Source: Phenylobacterium montanum (lineage in GTDB: Bacteria; Pseudomonadota; Alphaproteobacteria; Caulobacterales; Caulobacteraceae). From it: a stretch of DNA of 64,000 nucleotides. How positions within the stretch are numbered: the stretch's first letter is position 1; each line of letters opens with the position of its first letter. Both the position numbers and the translations under genes were made by a program. The notes beneath the pieces are model-generated. The model saw nothing but the letters and a program-made list of their open reading frames with translations. It was not told the DNA's origin and searched no databases. Location: NCBI RefSeq assembly GCF_018135625.1, contig NZ_CP073078.1:2822501-2886500 (forward strand). Reading direction: 5' to 3'. Positions 51,353 through 60,949 of the stretch are shown here, piece after piece.

Positions 51353-53536
51353 TTAGGACCGCGCCGCCTTGTCGACCGCCGACAGCACCAGGTCCTCGGT
51401 GAGGATCTGTGGCAGCACCTGCGGCTCGCCGCCCTTGGCCGGATAGACCAGGTAGAGCGGCACCCCGGCGCGCCCGTGGTCGGCCAGCACCTTGGCGATC
51501 ACTGGGTCGCGGTTGGTCCAGTCGCCCTTCATGAACACCACCCCGTCCTTGGCGAAGGCGTCGGCGACCTTCTTGGAGGACAGGGCCAGCTTGTCGTTGA
51601 CCTGGCAGGTTACGCACCAGGCGGCGGTGAAGTCGACGAACACCGGATGGCCGTCGGCGCGCAGGGCGTCGAGCTTGTCAGGCGAGAAAGGCTGGGAGGC
51701 GAGCCCATCGCCCTTGGCCGCTGTGGTTTGTGTGGTGGCGGCGTTGGCTGGGCTGTCGAAGGGCGGGGTCGCGGCGGCGACCGCGGCCAGCACCATCAGG
51801 ACGAGGCCGGCGGCGAAGCCCAGCCCGCCCCCGCGGCCTTCATAGCGGGCGGCCTGGGCGCGACCGTAGAGCCAGGCGGCGAAGGCCACGAGCACGGCGG
51901 CGCCCAGCAGCCGCCCGAGGCTCAAGGGGCCCACCTGCTGGCTGAATACCCAGAGCAGCCAGGCGGCGGTGGCGAACATCGGAAACGCCATGACCTTCTT
52001 GAAGGTCTCCATCCAGGCGCCTGGCCGCGGCATCAGGCGCAGCAAGGCCGGGGCGAAGGCGATCAGGGTGAAGGGCGCGGCCATGCCGAGGCCCAGCGCC
52101 AGGAACACGCCGAGCGCCAGGGGCGGCGCCTGGGTCAGGGCGAAGCCGATGGCCGGGGCCATGAAGGGCGCGGTGCAGGGCGCGGCCACCGCCACGGCCA
52201 AGACGCCGGTGAAGAAGGCGCCGGCCAGGCCGCCGGCGCCGGCGGCCTCTGCATTGCCGGCGGCGCTCTGCAGCGACTGGCCGACCTCGAACAGGCCGGC
52301 GAGGTTCAGGGCCACCAGCAGCATGACCAGGCACAGGGCGGCGATCACCGCCGGCGACTGCAGCTGGAAGCCCCAGCCCACCGCCTGGCCGGCGGCGCGG
52401 GCGGCGATCAGGAGCGCGGCGAGGCCGACGAATGTCGCCACCACGCCGGCCAGGAAGGCCAGGCCCTGCCCTCGCGCCTGGGCCGCGCTGTGGGCGTGGC
52501 TGGCCAGGGATACCGCCTTCATCGACAGCACCGGGAAGACGCAGGGCATCAGGTTCAGGATCAACCCGCCCAGGAAGGCGAACACCAAGGCGCCGCCGAA
52601 CTGGCCGACGCCGCCAGAGCCCGCCGTCTGGCTCGCGCTGGGCGGGCCGAGGCCGGCGGCGGCGGGCTGGGCCGGGCCAGGCTTGGCGTCGATCTCGTAG
52701 GCGCGGGCGCCCAGGTCGATCACCCCCTGCAGATGGGTCGGCGCCGGCCCCGACTTGAAGCCCGAACCGGGCGCGAGCGTCAGGGTCAGGCCCTCCGGCC
52801 CGCGGTCGATGACCTGGGGCTGGGGGTGGTCGATGGCGGCGGGGTCGTAGGGGTAGAAATAGGCGTTGGGGAAATCGCCGCCCTTGACCGCCTCGCCGGT
52901 GATGCTGAGCTTGATGGCGGTGGGGCTGGTGGTCATCACCGCGGTCAGGGCGCCGGGCTTGGGCGCCTTGGCCAGGGTGGTGGCGATGCGGCCGCCCCAG
53001 GCGGGATCAGGACCGCCGTCGGCGGCGACCACCGGCACGGTCAGGGTCAGGTTGGCGTCCTCAGGGACGCAGACGTCCTTGCAGACCAGGTATTGGGCCA
53101 CAGCCTTCAGCGTCACGCTCTGGCCGGGCTTGGCGTCGGCAGGCGCGGTCAGGGCCTGGGGCAGGATCACCTCGCCCTCGTAGCCATAGTCCATCAAGGG
53201 GCCTGTGCGCAGCTGCTTGGGCTTGGGCCAGACGATGTCGCCGGTCTTCCAGCCCGCCGGCAGGGTCCAGGCGATGGTGGTGGACTGGCCGGAATCGCCG
53301 GGGTTGCGCCAATAGGTGTGCCAGCCGGACTGGATCTTCTGCACCAGGGCGACGTGGACCTGGCCGCCGGGGCGTACGCCATCGGCGTCGGCCACAAGTT
53401 GCGCCTGCACGTGCCGGCCGGCCAAGCCGTCGCCGCCGGCGGCCGGGTTGGCGTCGGCCAGAGCCTGGCCAGCGAAGAAAAGGGCCAGACCGGCCAGAAA
53501 GCCGCCGAAAATCGTCGAACGCGCGCGAACTGACAT
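51353..53536 (-). CDS. DsbD-like thiol:disulfide interchange protein
   Basis: 727 residues moving reducing power across the inner membrane. ATG 53536 has AGGAG five bases upstream. Domain order: signal peptide; N-terminal periplasmic DsbD-alpha-like domain with Cys152/Cys156 (YLVCKDVCVPE); transmembrane DsbD-beta with the two redox Cys in NLMPCVFPVLSMKAV and AAPCTAPFMAPAIG; C-terminal thioredoxin domain with WCVTC near residue 630. All six cysteines needed for electron relay are present. The N-terminal extension resembles ScsB more than E. coli DsbD, so it may also serve copper-resistance proteins. A name such as dsbD cannot be separated from scsB here. Confidence 0.9.
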   Translation of the reverse strand: MSVRARSTIFGGFLAGLALFFAGQALADANPAAGGDGLAGRHVQAQLVADADGVRPGGQVHVALVQKIQSGWHTYWRNPGDSGQSTTIAWTLPAGWKTGDIVWPKPKQLRTGPLMDYGYEGEVILPQALTAPADAKPGQSVTLKAVAQYLVCKDVCVPEDANLTLTVPVVAADGGPDPAWGGRIATTLAKAPKPGALTAVMTTSPTAIKLSITGEAVKGGDFPNAYFYPYDPAAIDHPQPQVIDRGPEGLTLTLAPGSGFKSGPAPTHLQGVIDLGARAYEIDAKPGPAQPAAAGLGPPSASQTAGSGGVGQFGGALVFAFLGGLILNLMPCVFPVLSMKAVSLASHAHSAAQARGQGLAFLAGVVATFVGLAALLIAARAAGQAVGWGFQLQSPAVIAALCLVMLLVALNLAGLFEVGQSLQSAAGNAEAAGAGGLAGAFFTGVLAVAVAAPCTAPFMAPAIGFALTQAPPLALGVFLALGLGMAAPFTLIAFAPALLRLMPRPGAWMETFKKVMAFPMFATAAWLLWVFSQQVGPLSLGRLLGAAVLVAFAAWLYGRAQAARYEGRGGGLGFAAGLVLMVLAAVAAATPPFDSPANAATTQTTAAKGDGLASQPFSPDKLDALRADGHPVFVDFTAAWCVTCQVNDKLALSSKKVADAFAKDGVVFMKGDWTNRDPVIAKVLADHGRAGVPLYLVYPAKGGEPQVLPQILTEDLVLSAVDKAARS

Positions 53537-53658
53537 GCCGCTCCTGTCGCTCCAGCCCAGCCTTGCAAGCCATATAGGCCCGCCGGCTCTCGACTTCATC
53601 GCCCAAAGTGATTGATTACGAATCGGCCGCACGGCCGGATCAGGCGAAGGGGTGCAGC

Positions 53659-54057
53659 ATGCCCGGCTATTTTGAAGATATCGAGGTCGGACAGGTGGTT
53701 CCTTTGGGCGCCATGGTGCTGGACGAGGAGGTGCTGAACGACTTCATCGCCGCCTTCGCCCCCGACTGGGACCCGGACGCGGGCGCGCCGGACGCGCTGG
53801 TGTTCGCCGTGTGGTCCCGGCTGGACGGACGGATTTCGGCCGACTGGCCGCAGACCAAACGCCTGGGCGTCGACGCCCTGAGATGGGCGCGCAACCCGCC
53901 GGCCGGCGAACTCCTGCGCGGGCGCATGACCATCATGGGCAAGGACCAGGTGGGCGAGACCAAGGGCATCGTCATCGCCCAGCACGACCTGTTGGACGAA
54001 GCCGGACGGCTGGTGTTCTCGTGCCTGACGCGGAGCGTGTTTGTGTGCAGGGGGTGA
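53659..54057 (+). CDS. MaoC-like hot-dog protein
   Basis: 132 residues from ATG 53659 with GAAGGGG. A single hot-dog domain with MPGYFEDIEVGQVVPLGAMV and, near the C-terminus, ARNPPAGELLRGRMTIMGKD; the hydratase-2 Asp-x-x-His signature is not evident, so it may be an enoyl-CoA hydratase of the dimeric type or a non-catalytic thioesterase-like protein. It ends at the inverted repeat that separates it from the convergent sapC. Confidence 0.78.
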   Translation: MPGYFEDIEVGQVVPLGAMVLDEEVLNDFIAAFAPDWDPDAGAPDALVFAVWSRLDGRISADWPQTKRLGVDALRWARNPPAGELLRGRMTIMGKDQVGETKGIVIAQHDLLDEAGRLVFSCLTRSVFVCRG

Positions 54058-54060
54058 AAT

Positions 54061-54233
54061 CCCTTCTCCCCTTGCGGGAGAAGGAGGGGCCCGCGACGAA
54101 GTCGTGGGAGGATGAGGGGTCGCGCCGGCCTAGCAGACTGAGCGGGAGGGCGGATTGGAGGGGCCGGTTAGACCCCTCATCCTCCCACCGGCTGCGCGGG
54201 CGGGCCCCTCCTTCCCCCGCAAGGGGGGAAGGG
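54061..54233. repeat. Long inverted repeat element between convergent genes
   Basis: Left arm 54061-54120 and right arm 54172-54233 are near-perfect reverse complements (with a few mismatches). The left arm contains its own hairpin: CCTTCTCCC (54062-54070), loop CTTGC, GGGAGAAGG (54076-54084). The whole element fills the space between the stop codons of the MaoC-like and SapC genes exactly. It looks like a dispersed intergenic repeat family of Caulobacterales and may serve as a bidirectional terminator. Confidence 0.85.
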
Positions 54234-54235
54234 AA

Positions 54236-55033
54236 TTAAGCGTTCCCCGCCACCGGGGCCGCCGCCACGTTTCCGCGCAGCATGGACTCGGCGATGATCC
54301 GGTCCCAGCCCAACAGCGACATCAGGTGGGCGTAGATCTGCTGCAGGGCGCCGTTGTCGCGCAGCTCGACGATCTTTTCGGCCGGCAGGGCGTTCAGCTT
54401 GGCCTCGGAGACCGCGTAGTACTCGGCGACCAGCACTGGCTGGCCGGCGGCGCCGGTGTTGGGGTCGCGCGGGGTGAAGGTGGTCTGCTTGGTCTCGAAC
54501 AGGTCCAGCGACTTCAATAGCTCGACGAAGTTGTCGGTGCGGGCGCGGTCCTGGTCGAACTGGCCGCAGAAATCGATGCAGCTCTTGGTGAATTCGGTCG
54601 GCTGGCCGTTCTCGAACAACATCACGTCCGGGTTTTCCTCGGTCCACAGGTCGGCCGAGCGGTCGATGCAGATCACCGTGCGCTGCATCTGGTCGTCGCG
54701 GGCGCCGACGAAGGGATAGCGGCGGATGAAGGCCGGCACGTAGCAGCCGGCGCGGAAGCCGCCCTGGGCGTCGACATAGAGGTTCTCGCCCTCCTGCAAG
54801 CCCATCACCGCCAGGGGCGCATAGGCGTCGCCGGCAAAGATGATCGGATAGCTGACCCCGGCCGGCCCGAATTCGCCCACATGCAGCGGCACGAAGTGCT
54901 GCTTGGCGGCGAAGCTGAACGGCGCCGCCATCCGCTTCATACCCAGGCGGGCGTGCTTTTCGGCGTCAAGGGGCTCGGGCTGGTTGTACATCAGCACCGC
55001 GCCGCTCAAGGGGGTTTGGGTGGGGTCGGACAT
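54236..55033 (-). CDS. SapC family protein
   Basis: 265 residues from ATG 55033 (a TTG just before it would add one residue). The SapC domain fills the protein: PFSFAAKQHFVPLHVGEFGP, SYPIIFAGDAYAPLAVMGLQ, GCYVPAFIRRYPFVGARDD and WTEENPDVMLFENGQPTEFT. Named after an S-layer-associated gene of Campylobacter fetus; the biochemical role is unknown, and in Alphaproteobacteria it often sits with TonB receptors and tryptophan halogenases, neither present here. No signal peptide. Confidence 0.92.
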   Translation of the reverse strand: MSDPTQTPLSGAVLMYNQPEPLDAEKHARLGMKRMAAPFSFAAKQHFVPLHVGEFGPAGVSYPIIFAGDAYAPLAVMGLQEGENLYVDAQGGFRAGCYVPAFIRRYPFVGARDDQMQRTVICIDRSADLWTEENPDVMLFENGQPTEFTKSCIDFCGQFDQDRARTDNFVELLKSLDLFETKQTTFTPRDPNTGAAGQPVLVAEYYAVSEAKLNALPAEKIVELRDNGALQQIYAHLMSLLGWDRIIAESMLRGNVAAAPVAGNA

Positions 55034-55223
55034 CAAGAGACCTGTCTAGGCGTTGGGCCGCGCACGCCGCGCGGAGTCGTCGGCTTCTAGCGGATCGCCC
55101 GGTTGGGGGCAATGCGACCCCTTGCGGTAGAGCTTGGGGCTCGCCGGCGCGCCGATTTGCGCTTGCCTCGCGCCACGTCACCCGCCTCAATATGTCGCTA
55201 AAAGCGATAGAGGAACGCGCGCC

Positions 55224-56072
55224 ATGGCCATTTCGTACCCGCAGATTCTCGACCTGAAGAACGAGGGCCAGACCTTTTCCTGGAAGGCCAAGGACACCAT
55301 CCTCTACGCCCTCGGCGTCGGCATGGGCTGGGACCCGCTGAACGACGACGAGCGGGCCTTCGTCTATGAGAAGGACCTCAAGCCCGTGCCCAGCCAGGCG
55401 GGCGTGGTGGCCTGGGGCGCCAACGCCGGCAACACCGGCATCAACTACCTGATGGTGGTCGATGGCGAGCGCAAGATCGTCTTCCACAAGCCGCTGCCGA
55501 CCTCGGGCGAGGTGGTCGCCTCCAGCCGCATCGTCGGCGCCTGGGACAAGGGCCCGGGCAAGGGCGCGGTGGTGATGAGCGAGACCGAGCTGCGCGACAA
55601 GCCCACTGGCGAACTGATGCTGACCATCACCGGCTCGACCTTCGCGCGCGGCGACGGCGGCTTCGGCGGGCCGAGCGAAGGCCAGCCAGAGCCGCACAAG
55701 GTTCCCGACCGCGCGCCGGACATGTCGGTGGACATCCCCACCCGCGACGACCAGGCGGTGATCTACCGCCTGTCCGGCGACTACAACCCCCTGCACATCG
55801 ACCCGGCGGTGGCCAAGATGGCCGGGTTCGAAAAGCCGATCCTGCACGGCATGTGCACCTATGGGATCACCTGTCGCGCGGTGCTGCAGACCTATGCCGA
55901 GTTCGACCCGGCCAGGTTCAAGAGCCACCAGGCGCGCTTCTCGGCCCCGGTCTATCCGGGCGAGACCATCACCGTGGACCTGTGGAAAGACGGCGACGTG
56001 GTCAGCTTCGAGGCGCGGATCAAGGCGCGCGGGGTGACGGTGATCAAGAACGGCAAGACGGTGCTGGGCTGA
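55224..56072 (+). CDS. 2-enoyl-CoA hydratase 2, MaoC double hot-dog
   Basis: 282 residues from ATG 55224 (GAGGAA upstream). Two hot-dog halves; the C-terminal one carries the hydratase-2 motif YRLSGDYNPLHIDPAVAKMA followed by GFEKPILHG, with the catalytic Asp/His pair. The enzyme makes (R)-3-hydroxyacyl-CoA from 2-enoyl-CoA, as the hydratase part of multifunctional enzyme 2 does, for beta-oxidation or sterol breakdown, matching the acyl-CoA dehydrogenase genes elsewhere in the window. Confidence 0.92.
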   Translation: MAISYPQILDLKNEGQTFSWKAKDTILYALGVGMGWDPLNDDERAFVYEKDLKPVPSQAGVVAWGANAGNTGINYLMVVDGERKIVFHKPLPTSGEVVASSRIVGAWDKGPGKGAVVMSETELRDKPTGELMLTITGSTFARGDGGFGGPSEGQPEPHKVPDRAPDMSVDIPTRDDQAVIYRLSGDYNPLHIDPAVAKMAGFEKPILHGMCTYGITCRAVLQTYAEFDPARFKSHQARFSAPVYPGETITVDLWKDGDVVSFEARIKARGVTVIKNGKTVLG

Positions 56073-56099
56073 GTGAATTCCGGTTTGTCCGATATGTAC

Positions 56100-56223
56100 T
56101 CCGCTCATCCCGGCGAATGCCGGGACCCAGATCGTATGGCGCGGTCGGAGCTAGGTTTTCGAAGATCAATCCCAGAGATCGAGTTTTAGGATCTGGGTCC
56201 CGGCATTCGCCGGGATGAGCGGA
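56100..56223. repeat. Perfect 34-bp inverted repeat
   Basis: Arms 56100-56133 and 56190-56223 are perfect reverse complements, 56 bp apart. Arm core: CATCCCGGCGAATGCCGGGA. This core is a very common dispersed repeat in Caulobacteraceae genomes. The right arm ends 8 bp before the start of the PAP2 gene and the left begins 27 bp after the MaoC stop. The element can fold into a large stem-loop in mRNA and may terminate the MaoC transcript. Confidence 0.9.
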
Positions 56224-56231
56224 CTTTTGAA

Positions 56232-57005
56232 TTGAGCTCAACTCATCATGCACTTGGGATCGCGCTCATCCTCGCGGCGGGGCCGGCCCTGGCTGGCGGC
56301 TATCTGGCGCCCGGCGCGGCCCCGGACGCGGCGCGGATCCTGCCGCCCCCGCCCGCCCCCGGCTCCGGCCGCGCGGCGGAGGACCGGGCGGTGTTCGAGG
56401 CCACCCGAGCGCTTAAGGGCCAGCCGCGCTGGGACCTGGCCGTGAGCGACGCCGATCTCGCCGCCGACACGGCCCTGGAAAAGTTCGCCTGCGCGCTTGG
56501 CGTGCGCATCATGCCCTCGTCGGCGCCGGCCCTGTCCCGCATCCTGGCTCGCTCGGAAGACGACGCCGAAGCCGTCTATGGCCCGGCCAAGAAGGCCTTC
56601 GCCCGCCCGCGGCCGTTCACGGCGCCAGGCGAGGAAGCCGCCCCGCTCTGCGTCACCCGGACGCCCGAGCTGGCGCGCAGTTTCTCCTACCCGTCCGGCG
56701 ATGCGACCCTCGGCTGGGCCTGGGGCCTGATCCTGGCCGAACTGGCGCCCAGCCGGTCGAGCGAAATCCTGATGCGCGCCCGCTCCATCGGCGAAAGCCG
56801 CGTGGTCTGCGGCGTACACAACCCCAGCGACGTCGAAGCCAGCCGCACCGCCGGCGCCGCCCTGGTCGCGGCCCTGCACGCCAATGCGGAGTTTCGTGCC
56901 GACATGGACAAGGCGCGCGCTGAGGTGACGGCGGTATTGGCCGCGCCGCATGGGGCGGAGCAGTGTTCGGTGCAGGATGCGGCAGCGGCGAAGTCGCCCT
57001 ATTGA
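56232..57005 (+). CDS. PAP2-type acid phosphatase with altered catalytic motif
   Basis: 257 residues. Start is uncertain: the only usable in-frame start is a TTG at 56232, just after the inverted repeat; a stop at 56187 closes the frame upstream. The signal peptide (ALGIALILAAGPALA) supports it. Class A phosphatase motifs: KKAFARPRP (K-x6-RP, Arg127), SYPSGD (154-157), SRVVCGVHNPSD (His196, Asp200). The second motif normally reads PSGH; here the His is Asp157. The substitution may reduce or change activity. Periplasmic, hydrolysing phosphomonoesters if active. Confidence 0.82.
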   Translation: MSSTHHALGIALILAAGPALAGGYLAPGAAPDAARILPPPPAPGSGRAAEDRAVFEATRALKGQPRWDLAVSDADLAADTALEKFACALGVRIMPSSAPALSRILARSEDDAEAVYGPAKKAFARPRPFTAPGEEAAPLCVTRTPELARSFSYPSGDATLGWAWGLILAELAPSRSSEILMRARSIGESRVVCGVHNPSDVEASRTAGAALVAALHANAEFRADMDKARAEVTAVLAAPHGAEQCSVQDAAAAKSPY

Positions 57006-57075
57006 GCTTGCGCGAGTGAACTTTCCAAGTCGTCGCCCCAAACAGCGCCAAGGGCTGGGCGACGCCGCGCTAAGG

Positions 57076-57543
57076 TCAGCCGCGCATCCACCCGTCCAAG
57101 AGATCGGTTTCGACTAGGCAATTGGACACGTCTTCGACCCAAGCCAGTGTTGTGTCGGGTGAAACGGGTTCTCGATCTTCGTGGCGCAAACAAACGAACG
57201 CTTGCCCGTCCCACCCGAATGCAACTGCGCGGCAGGTTGCAGCCGAACGAACTTCTAGACCCCGACCTCCGTTTGGATCGACTGATTTCCTAATATGATC
57301 AAATAATTCCGCGTCCAAATCGAGCCGGATAAGGTGGGGCTCGGCAATGTCTTCGTGATAGGATGCAGAGTTAGGCGCTGCCCCTGGGTCTCGCCACTCG
57401 ACCATGAACTGAAAGATGTCTCCCCCACTCCGCAGACAGTCGAAAGTCATCTTCGCGATCAGCGATATGGACGCCTGAGTCCGTTCGTCAGCAACGTCGG
57501 CTCCGTAGAGCTCGAAAGCAGGGCGGATTGCGTAGACCTTCAT
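57076..57543 (-). CDS. Hypothetical protein, low GC
   Basis: 155 residues from an ATG at 57543 (ATG 57555 and TTG 57579 are alternatives; none has a good SD). I recognise no family. Visible features: MKVYAIRPAFELYGADVADE, FQFMVEWRDPG and HLIRLDLDAELFDHIRKSVD. There are no membrane segments or signal peptide. GC content is about 50%, well under the neighbours, a sign of horizontal acquisition. Confidence 0.55.
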   Translation of the reverse strand: MKVYAIRPAFELYGADVADERTQASISLIAKMTFDCLRSGGDIFQFMVEWRDPGAAPNSASYHEDIAEPHLIRLDLDAELFDHIRKSVDPNGGRGLEVRSAATCRAVAFGWDGQAFVCLRHEDREPVSPDTTLAWVEDVSNCLVETDLLDGWMRG

Positions 57544-57644
57544 GGTGAAACCCATGCCCGTTGCGACGATGGTCCGCAACGGTTCGAACGCGGCCGAGCG
57601 CCGCTCAGCGCGGAGCCATCACACTATGGACCTGCACGCAGTTC

Positions 57645-58175
57645 CTACCGTCGCTTGCAGAACACCACATGCGGCCTCAATGGGTCGCCCTCCGCCAGCC
57701 GCGGGTGCTCGAAATCGCGAGTCTCGTCGCGTTCCATCCCTATCCGCCGCATCACAGCCTGGGACTTCATGTTCGTACTGGCGGTGAAGCTGACGATCTC
57801 GTCGACCGGCAGGTTGGCGAAGCCCCAGGCCAGGGCCGCCGTCGCGCCTTCGGTGGCGTAGCCTCCGCCCCAAGCGGCTGGGGAGAGGCGCCAGCCGATC
57901 TCGACGCCGGGGTAGAGCGGGAGATCGCCTGGTTCGAGCGGCAGGAGGCCGATCAGCCCGACCAACAGCCCGTCCGCTTTGCGCTCCGCGACCCAGAAAC
58001 CGTAGCCGTGCTTGGCGATGCAGGCCTGGATGCGGTCCACCAGGGCGTCGCTCTCGGCGCGGCTGCGCACACCGCCCAGCGATTCGCCGACGCGCGGATC
58101 GGCGTTCAGCACGGCGATGGCGTCGCGGTCGGCGTCGACAGGCGCCCGCAGGATCAGGCGGGCGGTCTCGATCAT
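57645..58175 (-). CDS. GNAT-family acetyltransferase (RimJ/RimL type)
   Basis: 176 residues. Begins MIETARLILRAPVDADRDAI and contains PGVEIGWRLSPAAWGGGYAT followed by EGATAALAWG, the acetyl-CoA-binding segment, and STNMKSQAVMRRIGMERDET. Its ATG overlaps the stop of aguB by four bases, so it belongs to the agmatine/putrescine operon. By position it may acetylate a polyamine or an intermediate, but this branch more often acts on protein N-termini or amines of unknown kind. Confidence 0.9.
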   Translation of the reverse strand: MIETARLILRAPVDADRDAIAVLNADPRVGESLGGVRSRAESDALVDRIQACIAKHGYGFWVAERKADGLLVGLIGLLPLEPGDLPLYPGVEIGWRLSPAAWGGGYATEGATAALAWGFANLPVDEIVSFTASTNMKSQAVMRRIGMERDETRDFEHPRLAEGDPLRPHVVFCKRR

Positions 58176-59046
58176 GCCGGGCGGGGGCTCGACAGGGCGC
58201 CGTAGAGGTCCGGGCGGCGATCGCGGAAGAAGCCCCAGGCGGCTCTATGGGTCTTGAGGAAATCGAGGTCGAAGCTGGCCGCCGCGATCCCCTCCTCGTC
58301 GCGGCCCAGGTCGGCGACGAGGTCGCCGCGGTGGTCGGCTATGAAGCTGGAGCCGTAGAAGCGCTGGCCGCCGTTCGGGTAGCCGTCCCAGGGCTCGAAG
58401 CCGGTGCGGTTGGCCCCGACCACCGGGATCACGTTGGAGACCGCGTGCCCCTGCATGGCCCGGCGCCAGGGCAGGGCCGTGTCCAGGGTGGCGTCGTGCG
58501 GCTCGGAGCCGATGGCGGTGGGATAGAACAGGGCCTCGGCGCCCATCAGCGCCATCGCGCGGGCGCACTCCGGATACCACTGGTCCCAGCAGATGCCGAC
58601 GCCCAGGCGGCCGAAGCGGGTGTCCCAGACGCGAAAGCCGGTGTCGCCGGGGCGGAAATAGTACTTCTCCATATAGCCCGGCCCGTCCGGGATATGGCTC
58701 TTGCGATAGATCCCCATGGCCGAGCCGTCGGCGTCGAGCATGACCAGGCTGTTGAAATAGTGCGGCCCTTCCCGCTCGAAGATCGAGACCGGGATGACGA
58801 CGCCCAGCTCGGCGGCGACTGGGGCGAGCGCGGTGACGCAGGGGTGCTCGCGCCAGGGATGGGCGGTGGCGAACCAGCGCTCTTCCTGGGCGATGCAGAA
58901 ATAGGGGCCCTGGAACAGCTCGGAGGGCAGGATCACCTGGGCCCCGCCGGCGGCGGCCTGGCGGATCATGGCGATGGTGCGGGCGATGTTGTCGGAAAGA
59001 TCGTCGCCATAATGGGTCTGCAGGGCGGCGACCTTCAGGATCCGGC

Positions 59047-59050
<4 letters not shown>
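58172..59050 (-). CDS. aguB: N-carbamoylputrescine amidohydrolase
   Basis: 292 residues. Converts N-carbamoylputrescine to putrescine, CO2 and NH3. Nitrilase triad: Glu in ILPSELFQG, Lys in IYRKSHIPDG, Cys in GVGICWDQWYPE. Characteristic GYMEKYYFRPGDTGF and EPHDATLDTALPWRRAMQGH match AguB. The ATG at 59050 overlaps the aguA stop (ATGA). Gene order aguA-aguB agrees with the pathway. Confidence 0.95.
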
Positions 59051-60054
<1,004 letters not shown>

Positions 60055-60206
60055 GTCGGCCTTTCGAGCGGACGGGGGGAATCGGAGAGCGCAGCTAAGA
60101 CCACCGCCGATGGGCGTCAAGTGACCGTTGAGAGACGCCCGATGAGACCCTGAAGACCCCGTTCTGATCGCGCGAAAGAAGCCCCGGAGAAGGAGACGGA
60201 TTCACC

Positions 60207-60815
60207 TCACTTGAACGCTTCGGCGCCCCAAAGCTGCTTGACCCGGCCGTCCTTGCCGCAGCCGACCCGGTAGCGGAAGTAGTTCACCGGGTTCTTGTCC
60301 GCATAGTGCTGGTGATAGCCCTCCGCCGGCCAGAAGGTCGTGGCGGGGCGGATCTGGGTGACGATGTGCCCCGCGAAGCGCTTGTCCTTGTTCAGGGCGG
60401 CGAGCGAGGCCTCGGCGGCGTGACGCTGGTCCGAGGTGACGAAGATGGCGCTGTGATAGGACGGCCCGCGGTCGCAGAAGGCGCCGCCGTCGTCGGTGGG
60501 GTCGATCAGCCGCCAATAGTGCTCGACCAGGGCGGCGTAGCTCACCTTGGCCGGGTCGAAGGTCACCTTGACCGATTCCAGGTGGCCGGTGGTCTCGCTG
60601 GACACCTGCTCGTAGGTCGGGTGGTCCACATGACCGCCCTCATAGCCGACCTCGGTCGAGACCACGCCGCGGATCGGGGCCATGTCGTGCTGCATCGACC
60701 AGAAGCAACCGCCGGCGAACACCGCGGTCTCCAGCTTGGGCTGGGAAAGCGCCGGCGCGGCGGCGCCGGTCATGAGGGCGACGGTCAGCGCGAAGCGGGT
60801 AAGCGTGCGGCGCAT
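60207..60815 (-). CDS. msrA: Exported peptide methionine sulfoxide reductase A
   Basis: 202 residues. Repairs Met-S-sulfoxide. The signal peptide (LTRFALTVALMTGAAAPALS) places it in the periplasm. Catalytic Cys37 lies in AGGCFWSMQ; EGGHVDHPTYEQVSSETTGH, VTFDPAKVSYAALVEHYWRL and HHPYA-like YHQHYADKNP follow. A recycling Cys is near the C-terminus (VGCGKDG). No msrB neighbour. The DsbD-like protein at 51353-53536 could supply reducing power. Confidence 0.93.
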   Translation of the reverse strand: MRRTLTRFALTVALMTGAAAPALSQPKLETAVFAGGCFWSMQHDMAPIRGVVSTEVGYEGGHVDHPTYEQVSSETTGHLESVKVTFDPAKVSYAALVEHYWRLIDPTDDGGAFCDRGPSYHSAIFVTSDQRHAAEASLAALNKDKRFAGHIVTQIRPATTFWPAEGYHQHYADKNPVNYFRYRVGCGKDGRVKQLWGAEAFK

Positions 60816-60884
60816 GGAGGCGTTCCTGTGGTTCGATCCTGCACTGCATACGATCTGCAGGCCGCCCGGGTTACGCCTGGACCA

Positions 60885-60914
60885 TAAAAAAGAGCCCGGC
60901 CGAAGCCGGGCTCT
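60885..60914 (-). terminator. Rho-independent terminator of the OmpA gene
   Basis: Reading leftward: AGAGCCCGGC (plus 60905-60914 region), a four-base loop and GCCGGGCTCT, then six T. The stem is perfect (10 bp) and placed 36 bp past the OmpA stop codon. Confidence 0.92.
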
Positions 60915-60949
60915 CCAAGATAGGGCTCAAACCTCGTCGAGGTCTCGGA

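Noticed and set aside
51476-53533. Plus-strand frame of 685 codons opposite the DsbD-like gene
   Set aside because: Gly/His/Gln-rich composition without domains; the minus strand has all DsbD motifs.
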